Below are positions 26,152 to 38,100 of a stretch of DNA of 64,000 bases, one piece after another; positions within the stretch are counted from its first letter, which is position 1, and every line of letters starts with the position of its first letter. The DNA is from Nymphalis io (Eukaryota > Arthropoda > Insecta > Lepidoptera > Nymphalidae). Under the pieces are notes generated by a model that worked only from the letters and a program-made list of their open reading frames with translations, was not told where the DNA came from and searched no databases. The stretch lies in the NCBI RefSeq assembly GCF_905147045.1, contig NC_065911.1, positions 9,672,001 to 9,736,000 on the forward strand, given 5' to 3'. Both the position numbers and the translations under genes were made by a program.

Positions 26152-29100
26152 GTATGGTCTATATTAAAATTATACGTTATTTCATGCAGGTTTAAAAAAG
26201 GCAATATCCTCGTCAAAAGTTATCAATCAAACTCGAAACTACCTGCAGAGTACGAAACAAATCAAATAGAGGTCAAATAGAGACGTTGGTAATGCTAAGT
26301 ATAATATTTAAAGGTTACGCGTATCAAAATAGCGTATCACCATAAGTCGGTCTTCAACGTTTCACGGATAAGACACGAAGTGAATACTGTCGAATCAATA
26401 TTACGTTTATCTTATTGAATTCTAACTTCGTTCTCATGTATACATTTTAACGGCCCCGCCGTCTCTTTCGTTCGTTATTATTATTATTCGAAATGTCGAA
26501 CAAGTTTCCTGAATCGCGCTAACGTTACGTTCACTGTAAAGATATAAAGACGACTTGTAAAAAAATTACTTGTCTCGGCGGTGAAAGAAAACATCACGTG
26601 ACACACTGTATGTGTTTGATAAAACATTATTGGTTACATTCACATATAGCACATATGTGAATGTAACCAATAATGGTAGAAGATTTGGAAGTCAATCTTC
26701 TCCACCATCCATCGGGCTTAGACCCTTGCCCAGCTTTGGACATCCACAGTTTATTTTGTACTATAGCTCTACATAGGAATATGTTTACCATATCAATTTA
26801 GATATATATATGAGTTCATAGTTATATATGAGTTTCACACAAATGTTTCTATATTAACAAAGGATTAACACGGTGTTAATGAGATCTTAATAACAGCTAA
26901 TGTTCCGAACTTGGCAGCGATAGTATTGGGATAAGCAACAGAGACTGCCAAGAGTCTGTCGTGCGGCTCGTCGTACCAGGGCTTACACATGTTATGTAAA
27001 ACAGCCGATAATGTATAATAATACTAGTTTTCGCAAAATCGATTTAGTGGTTTAGATGTGAAAGCGTAACAGACTATAGAGTTACTTTTTAATATAGATG
27101 AGTATGAGTATGAAGCTCTTTATTTATTTGTTTTAACCGACATGTTTGTCCCATTTGAGAAAAAAACATTTCCGATAGTCGGCCTCTTTATGCGTTTTCC
27201 CTCCCGATTTCAACGGAGCCCTAAGCCGAGGTCCGGCCTCACAGGAGGCACCCTTAGGACGTCCGTCTCTCTTGAGCCCTGTGTGGCTCCCAACATCCGG
27301 CTGAGTTCAACTCGCCCATCCCGCCCGGTGACGCTGTAGAGGTCAGTAAGGCCAACAGTAATACACAAACCGAAAAAAAAGAATGCGTTTCAGTATTTTT
27401 AACGTGCGTGAGTGCGAGTGGAGCAGCCATATTATAATTTAATTTAGATACACATATATAGATACGATATATAGATTACGAGGATTTAAATTAACCTTAG
27501 ATATGTATCATATGTTAGATTAATCTTAAATCTGCGTCCCATCGTTGCTAAACTACGGATGTTTGTTTATCCTTTTTCCCCTCAAGCGTTCTTTTGATAT
27601 CGTGTGATCTTAGTACCAATAAAAATATTTCATTAACGTATTATTTTCAATTATAAAATAAAATAAAAATAAAAAATTATAATTGAAATTGAAGCTGTAT
27701 TTCCTACACGTGTTTTATTATGAAGAGAAATTATTTTGATTAATGATAAAAATATATTAAAAACCAATAATCATTGTCATGATTAATCATCTCAACCGCG
27801 AAGCGCATAGCATAGTGTGATAGTAGTAGGACGAGAAATAGATAAATACCAACTAATGTTACATATTATTTAATTTATTAATGAGAAAGCCAACGTTATA
27901 TATTCAGAAAAACATTGTCTTATATTGCTTATATGAAAATATTGTAACAAAATATATACCAATTAGAGGCTAACTTAATAATATACTAATATGTCATTTT
28001 CCAGCTCTGTTCAGTGGAGCATTTAAATCTAAATTCGTTTTTGAGAACTTACATTTAAAACTTTATGCATGAATTAAATCTTGAATTTACCCTAGGAGTC
28101 ACTACATTTAATTCTTGTTTAAAAGTTTTAGGGCAATCTATATCTCCTGCTATAATTTTATGTAAAAAACAAAGCTATGTATAGCAGTATTCTGGCAATG
28201 CTTAACATCTCTATGCCAAAATCATAGTAATCCAATAAATGTCAGATGATTTAGATAATCTATTTGTTAAAAAACCTGATCGGATCTGGTCAATTGTATC
28301 AAATAACATTGACCTCCTGATAAAATTTCGGTCACGGCGGCCAATCTGAAACACTAATCAACTGGTTTGGATTAGAATCCGGGACGTCGCAACCTACAGC
28401 CGAACGTGCCGGCCACTAGACTAACGAGATAGAAAACCTAAATCTCGAGAACATAAATAATGAGAAAAAGAAATATATAAACTTTAAATTAAAAAATATC
28501 CATCTAACACAGGTATTCGTTAAGTTTACGAAGTTTTCGAGCGTAGATAATAAATCTTTGATCCCGTCTAGCTAATTTGATTTATAAGCCGTCAAACGAA
28601 AACCTTAAAATACTTAATGGAACTTAGTTTCGTTAGTTCAAAAGTCAATACTTTAAGTGATTCAGACGAAGTTTCGACGGAATAAACAGACGAACTTTCA
28701 GTTTCAATCACTCGCTGCCGTTGTACGCGATCGTCAAATATTGAACATGGCGGGTGCATTAAGTGCGTCCGGGTGATGGTTATGATGGACGGACGGATAG
28801 ACGTCGAGTTTGAATGTTATATGTTATGTGGCGATCACATTAGATGAGTAAATAGCGATGTAGAGGATCCAGTACTTTGGGTTACTGTCATTGAATGGTT
28901 AGTAAGTCAGTGTAATTACACACAAGGTTAGTTCCCATATTTTAATGGCAACTCATATCGTCAGGAATGGTAAATGATCCTTTCAGCTCTAATGACAATG
29001 GACGGTGGTGGCCACTTTTATATAATATAAATTTGCTTGTCTGCTTTTTTATTTCATATTAATTTCTCGACTGTAGAGCGTGTATGCAACGTCACCGCTC

Positions 29101-32100
29101 TTATAATATTGTAAAGCGTATATTAAAAATAATACTACCGCTTTAAAGGATAGATAAACGTGTATTTATCTACGTTTTTATACAAATGAAATGAATGATA
29201 GTTTTCCAAGTAATCCCCGATGTACACTCGTGTATCTTCTATCCACATTTAAATACATTCAATAAATAACGTGAAATATAACTAAAACGATACATTTTAA
29301 ACTTTTCCAACTTGTATCTAAACGTATTCGAGCTGCAATAAATAAAATTGAATAATATGTCAAAGGAACGCCCGGAACGGATTCAACGGACTTATTACCT
29401 ACGTGATAAAGTTTATTATTGTGTGTATTAACGAAATTCTCAAGTGTTAGTCTAAGTTATAAAAGGTAGATATTTTGCAGTCGAGTTATTATAGCCGTAG
29501 ATGTGAATTTCCCAGGAGAAATTATACGTCGCTAGTTCTAAACGTTCATTGTTGCGGATTCTGAATCGAGACGCAACTAGATTTTATTAAACTCAGATCT
29601 TTGTTGCGGAATTATTACCTAGTCGTATGTAGGTTTTTGTTTGTTGTGACCTCTGAAGATGAATGTTTTGTATATCTTTGTTCCGGTTTTAAGGGTGAAT
29701 GAGTCAGTGTAACACAAAAGTTATGGTCGCATTAACGTTGTAACGAATGAATGTTTTTCACAGTGGTTAGCACTATGAGTGGGACTGACCACTTACCATC
29801 CATAATATATAATAAGCCCAAACGGCGTAGCTATTCAAAAATCACTATCAAATATTTTAAGGACAGTGGTGCAGTAAACTTGTATGAGGCTAGACGAAAT
29901 TGTTTAAAAATGTGATTATAATGTTAGAGGATTTTACAAGTAAATTTACTTTTCTACATTTTACTTTTAACCTCATGCGGGTGATCCTAACCGTTTTCGG
30001 CGGCGAGGGTCATTCTCGTCAACCTTTTGCGCAAACTAAGGTGAAGTCTATTCTCTCACTTTTAATAGTCTGACGGCAATACGAAACGATTGAAGAGAGA
30101 TGCGATAAATTACAACATCAACCTTTTTTATTGACTGGGTTTGAATTCAGATCCTCTGAACGTAACTAAACTAACGAGGCAGTCACAATTGACCAAAGAA
30201 AAACAAGTACTGAGATCGTTATTGGAAGTAACTTTCGCTTATCTTTGAACAGGTAATACAATAGCTCCTTGTTAAAGATAAGTTAATAAGGCGCTGTTTA
30301 CAAATTCCGTCCCTGTTAAGTTATACTTACCCTTCATTAGAGATTCCTGCTATGAAGATCATACCGTTGATAATGTCTAAGGGATATCGTCTTCGATTTC
30401 GTTTCGGGGATTCGTTTGCTACGTTTTTTTGGAAAGTTAGAACTTGTCTATGGTAACACCTTTAATTATATTTAGCCAACAAAGTGATGATCTATTGCAC
30501 AACGTTTATATATATATATATAGGTAGTAATTGTATATATAACAGTACAAGTAGCATCCTGTAAATGTCCCACTACTGTTCGAAGGGCTGCTTTTCTTTT
30601 TAAATAGGAGGCTTGGAGCATATTCCACTAAGCAGCTCAATTGTTTCGCATGTGGCAGATTTTTATTCGACTCTTGTACCTATGTATCCGTACAATGTCT
30701 TCATACGTCGCTGAGCACGAAATGAATTATAAACACCAATGGATTATTTGCATTTGTAATTTTTAATATCCCGGGAAAATAGATATGAAAATATAATTAT
30801 TTATTTTGTTATTTATGGATTACCTGAAAATTGCCATATAAACTTTTAAAAGGGCAGTTGTAGCATTTATATATATATACCAAGTAAGACCCAAGAGAAG
30901 CCCGAGACTGATTATAAATATGTAATTTATAATCAGTCTTGGGCTAGCTCCAAATTTGTGGACACTGCATGCAATTACTGTGACGTCAGTCGTAATGACA
31001 GTTTACGTTGCATATTGGTCTTGGTTAGGTTTAGTGGTCACCCGTGTCAAGTCTGGTCTCGTAGTAATCAAGGGCCCAAATGTACAGCCTTAATCAATAT
31101 AGCGAATAGCAATCACAGTTGTAAAATCGTGTAAGTGTCCGTAGCTTTGTTTATAGAATATTGTGTTGTTCGTATTTCAACTTAAATGAACAAATTGAGA
31201 AGTTATAGTAATATTGATTATATGGTATATTGCTGAAAATAAAATTCAATTTCCCCTCATGCAGCTTTAGATCTCTGAGAGACGATAAAAACATGTAGAA
31301 ATTTAGTTAATGGTGTTCGTTTTATTTACAAAATTTAGTGTATATGCTGTTGACCGTTGATATCGTCTAGAGCCGATCCTGGGAGAATCAGGCCATGCTT
31401 GCCATAAAGATGTTGCCATTGGAACTGAACCAACATTGGTTGAACAAACAATAACTCCGTAGGATAAGATAACTTAAGCAAACATAGCAAGTTAAATAAA
31501 AGATTGTAAATATTAATTAACGTCTAAAATAACTCTGTCATTTATGCATAGTATAAAGAAAGATTCCTTTCTCGTCTCGGTAATTTCTATAAATAAAACT
31601 CACTAGGATGCATAAATACAATTTGTAAATACTTTTATTTTACTTTGACACAGCTTACTGGTGCGTCTTAATCAACGAACAGAACAGTAATGACAATCTA
31701 TCACGAAATATTCTCAGAAACAGTTAAGGTGTTGCCAGATTTATAAAAAAAACACTCTTACGCTAAATATTAATAATACATTTCACTATAAATTCTTCGT
31801 TTTCTATTTAGTATTTTAATTTATACATTCGTTAACAATATACGGGGGAGTAACTGTACAACGCGTATGTTTTTATAGATTTGGTAGGGATGGTGTGATT
31901 TCTTATCGTTACAAAGACGCTAAATAATTAGAAAAGTAAATAATAATAAATGATAGTATTCATAATAGAAAGTAATATTACATATATATGTAGACATACA
32001 GATATATTTACTGGTGGTAGAGTTTTGTGCAAGCTCGTCTGGGTAGGTATCACCCACTCATCAGATATTCTACCGTAAAACAGCAGTACTTGGTATTGTT

Positions 32101-35100
32101 TTGTTCCGGTTTGAAGGTTGAGTGAGCCGGTGTAATTACAGGCACAAGGGACATAATATCTTAGTTCCCAAGGTTGGTGGGCATTGGTGATGTAAGCGAA
32201 TGTCTATGGGTGTTGGTGACCACTTACCATCAGGTGGCCCATATTCTCGTCCGCCTTCCTATATATATATATAGGAAGGCGGACGGATATATATATAAAA
32301 TCTATTAAAATTAAAATTTTAATTATCGGAGTGAAATAAATAGAAAAAAATCTCTAAATATACCGTGTCGTTCCATCAAAATCTCAATTAATTTTTAACT
32401 ATAATTATTGAAAGCTATTTCTAGGTGTCTGTCACAATAGTAATTACCAGTACTATCGATTCAACTCGTGCTCAAAGTCTTTCCTCATAAAGTGCACAGA
32501 AATCCTTTCATGAAAGCTTCAAAGTGTCTATTTTAAAGCTCGAAATGCAATAAGTTTGAGCGCGGAACGTTCATTGCTTTGTTTTATTCGACTTCTCTCG
32601 TGTCATTTTATGTTTCCGCGGAACTGCACCGGATGAGGACGCTATTAGTCGTCAAACTCAGTCGCTAATAGTAATCGCTGCTGCCGACTTGTAACGTCTT
32701 CATGTTGTATTCAAGATAGACGCTATATTTAAATACGTTGCAATTTGAGCTGCAGATAATAGAAACGATGTGCAATATTCTACAATACGAAATATTCTCT
32801 CGGTGAAACCTTCCATTCAACATAATCTACCGCCAAACTGCAAATTCTTCGTATTATTGTTTTTTTAATAAAACATTATTAATAAAACAATAAATAAATA
32901 TTAAGGTGACAGTTAAGCCCTTCTCTCCTTGGGGTTTTTTTGAGTGGTGGAAAAGAATGTTGTACGTTTTCATCTAACACGTGTAAGTTTCCTCATAATT
33001 TTTGTCTACGAATATATCGCCGACCACAAAATGTCTTATAAACACAATTTAATCATACTATGGAAGCACAGTGATGATTCATTTGTATCTGTAAACTTTA
33101 ATTAAGTTACACGTATTCTTGACAGCAATATCGACTTAATAAAATAAACACAGCACTGTTATATTGTTTAGATAATGGTGATAGACGAGAACGAGGCGCG
33201 TCTGCGCGTGCGCTACCCGCTCAACTGCGAGAAGCGACGCAATTACAAGTTCGACATCGCCGCCGTTGGCTGCGACGGTTCCTACTCCAACACGTAAGTT
33301 ACTTTAACGGTTAAGTACGAGAGAGTCAAGTAAGCTCTACTCTCCTGTACGTAATCTACATTTAATAAGAGCGTAATCTATAATTTCTGATATCATATCA
33401 GGTTCTGGTTATTACTAAAATATATGATATATTTTTTTAATAAATATATATGTGGGTGTGTACCTATTTCAATAATTTTTTACTGTAAGGTTTAAGTAAA
33501 AAGGGCTTTAGAAAAAGGAAAAGGGTAATCGTCAGAAAGGGTATCCGTGAATCCGTGATCACATTAGTCACTCACAGACAGTTTAATTAGAAATGAGATA
33601 CAGACATACGATTAAATTAATACAACGGCTTACATATATAGAACACCTTCAATATTTAAAAGAAAAAACAATATTAGTAAGGTACATTATTAGTTCAATA
33701 AAAAAGTGCACACATACGAAAAACATTTCACTCTTAATGATCATGTCTCCGAGTATACCTAGTATATCGACTATATCTAATCATTGGCTCTTCCTTTCAG
33801 TGTACCAGTCCACATAACAGTGACAGACGTGAACGAATTTGCGCCCGTGTTCAGCCAAGCGGCGTACGTACGCTCCGTAGACGAAGGGAAGCTGTACGAC
33901 GAGATTGTCCGCGTGGAGGCAACGGACCGCGACTGCACGCCGAGATACGGCGACGTCTGCAAATACGAGATATCGAACGACGGGGACAGCAGCCAACCCT
34001 TTGCGATCGATAACGAGGGTAGAGACATGGACTTATAATAAATATTACGCGACATTGTGTAGAGATATTGGCTAGTCTTAAACAAGATTGATGGAGATGC
34101 TCAGGTCTTGGTTTATAAACCCGAGGGGCCAGTACGGGTTTTCTAGTCAACTTTCTCCGGTTGTGTCAGATCGACGGCGGTCCTGATGGATGTTAAGTGA
34201 GGGAATAGAGACGACACCTGTGCACTTTACTAAAATAATTTGCAAGCAGATATATGACATTTTCAGAGTTGCATTTCCTTGATACCTCATTAGTAATATG
34301 TGAATATCTTTTTTTTAGAAGCAGCGTATAAAAATTAAAATATCTAAAAATATTTCCATGTGGCAGGTGTAATCCGCAACACAGAACCTTTGGAATACGA
34401 CAAATCACATAACCACATACTTTCGGTGACGGCGTACGACTGCGGCATGATGCAGTCCGCGCCCGTGATGGTCACCATCAAGGTCAACAAACCCTGTCGT
34501 GCCGGATGGAAGGGTAAGCTCAGACACAAACATTGATATATTTTTATGTATCGCTTCCTAAAATATATCATTTAGATGTTGGGTGCCCCGTTGCGTCTAG
34601 TTGCTAGGTTGTAAGGATGCAATTCCTGCATTCCTGAGTTTATATATAGGCTCATTATTTTGATTGCTCTCCCATCGGACTATAAGAATGAGAAAATAGA
34701 AATTGCACCTGTGTGCACTACAATGTCTCTTACGCAGTCAGCTAGTCCTCCTCGATTAACGCTGCCGTGGCCGAAATCTGTCAATGTCTGTTTTTTCTAA
34801 TTGCTTTCAACAGCTTTATACTACCAGGTTGTACAGTAATTCTGTATCCCGATCATTTGGGTTGTATTTTGGGTAGACTTTTGCATTACTAATGAGAGAA
34901 ACTTCAACTCTGAATAACCGCTAGGTCTCGCGGAACGCGTCGACTACGCCCCCGGCTCCGGTCCCCTGGCCCTCTTCCCCGCAGCGAGACTAGAGGCCTG
35001 CTCCAGTGATGAAAGATGTCCCGGAGTGACGCGTATCCAGGCCGCTGTGACCCTGCAGGCCTCTCGCGCTGGAGTCGCTTGTGATCGCGACACGTACACC

Positions 35101-38100
35101 TTGCACTCGCAACGGACTATCTGTGGTAAGTGGACTAAATATATATATACCGATAGTAGTTTGATAACGAGACGGAAGACAAACGTTTTTTATTGTTTTT
35201 TCAATAACTACCGTCGACACAGAAATCCCTCGCGCCGGCCGAAGAACGATAGACGATCTCTGTGTATAATCTCTATACTCTATATGTAATTTATTAAAAT
35301 GTCGAAAGTTCATAATAAAATTTTTGTTCGAATAAATACGTAATGAAAATGTACTTCTCATCCGTGCGATGGATGGTGCTTGGCCTTTTCCTAGATCGTT
35401 CTTAATAAGGGACATGACAGTGCAAAAAAGCCAAATATAAAAGCAGGCAAGTGGAGGCGAAGTTGGTTCTGCGTGGCGTTTTATTTGTGTGATAACTATA
35501 ACACATCTGGCTCTGGTAAACTAGATTCGTATAGCATAGCAATAGCTATAATGATAACTTATAATTAATCATAAACGTAATTCCTTCTAGGTTTGGACTC
35601 GAAGACAGTCGATCTGCTCCCGAGCCCCGGCGTGGGTAACGAATGGGCCAAGTCTCTGAAACCGGATTCAGGTTGGTTTTGTAGTAATTGCATTAGTGAG
35701 CTGAACTGACTTTCGAGGTGGACGATAAGTTGTAGTTTGTGATAATTGCCGTTTGTACGCCCTAATTCTTAGTTACTATTATACCTCTTGTATGGATTGT
35801 AGATTTCCTTAGTTATTAAGAAAAATAAAAACGATAAGTATATAATGTGAAGAACATATAAATAAACTACCTTAAAAAAATTCACTGTCAAAACTATCTA
35901 AATATATTTAAGTACTATTCACTTCCGGCAAAATAAAATAAAGCCATTCTATCTCAAAGCTGGGAGTTTCGTTATGAGAAAAAATAGTTTTAAGTGCCAT
36001 TCATTTGTATAATTAGAAACAGTGAGTTAAAACAATTAGGAACTAGTCCATCAGTAAAATCATAGCAAAAATAAATTGGTGTCACGCGGTCTGTCGAAAA
36101 GTCTACCGAATCGATATTTCTTGCTGTATCGTATCAACTATTGAGTCCAAAGCATAAATAGCCGCTCGAAAACTTGGTATCCTCTCCAAAGTGAGACGTA
36201 ACTTTACTCCAGAACAACTGCTCAGCTTATATGCTGACACATTACGGCAGGAATGCTTTGCCTGAGTCCGTATTTCCTGATAGGTACAATGTTGGTGTCT
36301 TCAATTCCAGAGTAAACAGGTTTCTTATAGGCAAGCGTACTACATCCTAGACCGTGTCGATGCTTAACATCAGGCAAGTCAACGGTCAAACGCTGGCCTA
36401 TTAATTATAAAAAAAAAAACCAACCGATCCAGGGCGAGCGATTGATGACTTATAAAATAATGAATATATGTTCCAGGGCGCGACGGCGAACAAATGTTCG
36501 AATTCGACGGCGAGTCCACATCGGCCATCGTGCCCGAGTCCGTCCTGCCGCATTCCTTCGGGAGCACCTTCTCCGTGTCCACGTGGATGCGCCACGCGCC
36601 GCCGCCCGACCACGACAAGCACCGCAAGGAGCACGTGCTGTGCTTGGCCGACGACCACAGTGAGCCAGTTCTTGCATCAGTTGTTCGATTAACGCTCGAC
36701 GACAAATATGTACAAAACCATGGAAGTCTCGCGTATCACGTCAATACTTTGAATTGAAAGCGGATGAAACTGTGCAACTAAAATCTTCCTCGAAACGTGA
36801 TGCATCTTTCTAAGTTTTATGTATATTGGTTTAGTAGTTTCTTCTGTTAGGCATTATAAATATAACGTCTCCTCATTCATTAGTATGGTACTTGTACCGC
36901 TGTACAATGATCACTTACCATTACTTGCCATCAACTATCACGTTTGTTCATCTGCCTTTCTCATTTTAATTAAAAGATATAATATTTAATTCATATCACA
37001 TCCATAAGATATAAATAAGTTTTAATAAGTTGAGCTAACTAAATTAAAACGACTTCAGAAATGAACCGACACCACTACGCGTTGTTCGTCCGGAACTGCC
37101 GTCTGATCCTTCTCCTGCGGAGGGACTTCGGAGAGGGAGATCTGAACATCTTCAGACCCGCTGAATGGCGCTGGAAGCTGCCCGAGGTACGCATAATTTC
37201 ACAGCATGTATAAATACATTTTTCATCATGAGCCCGATCTTATTAATGGGATCTTTAAGTGTCGAGCTTTGAAACAGTCTTGTCTATGATTCGTTCTAGT
37301 TGACATATAACCGTAATATATTTGGTTTTCAGTTACGGAATAAATAAAACAGAAAATTTTATTAATTATCTTGTATTTATTGATATACAAGCTTTTATTT
37401 AACTGGTAATATTTGTTGTACCAAAACTTTGGATTAAATCTTCTAAGCTGAATTGGAATTACTTCCTTTATTCTACGAAGTTAAAAATTACACGTTGGTT
37501 CAGTCTTGATAATAATGTGTTTTTCATGGTAATCATTCCCCACCATGATTGGCTCCAGACAATGAAACTCCTTAACGGTCAACAGTGGAGACATGAACTT
37601 ACCTTATTTAAAAAAATGTTTATCTTTTTTATAACCGCGAAAGAAAAGTTATATAATGAATTTAATACTTCTGAGTTATATCAAAAAATTAAAATTTAGT
37701 ATATTAACTTTATAATAATAGGCATGATGACAATATTAAAGAATTTAAAAATAAATGATTTTAGAGAAGAAACTATTTTAAAAGGATTCTAAAAAATGAT
37801 CCCATTTTAATATACACATTAAGATTAATAAGATTTTTAATACAATAAAAGTATAAAATACTGCAATCGGCCATTTTATTTGAAACACCAATCAGAGCGA
37901 ATGACGTCACGCCTCTGTATCTATAACCGTTTCTCTTGAACAGTTGTTGTGTTTACGCGTTTCAAAATTATTTTGCATCATTTAATTAGTTTAGTCGTTG
38001 ATTATTCGCGTTTTTGTGAAGAAAATAAAACATCCAAGATCTATCAATGATGGAACAAGCCCAGGATTTGTTGATGTTAGGAGAGTTTCTTTCGACAAAT

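Larger units (their letters stand above)
26152..33171 (+). other. Cals: Cals intron 1 of the window (7.0 kb)
   Basis: Bounded by GTATGG and TTGTTTAG. Holds hairpins (26625, 30899, 32248), a Helitron-like scrap, SINE fragments of families A, B and C, and a GC-richer unknown block at 27140-27365. No exon recognised inside. Confidence 0.8.

Noticed and set aside
26038..26280. Cals exon 1 extended to the end of its open frame
   Set aside because: Similarity to calsyntenin stops exactly at the GTATGG donor after APFE and resumes in frame at 33172.
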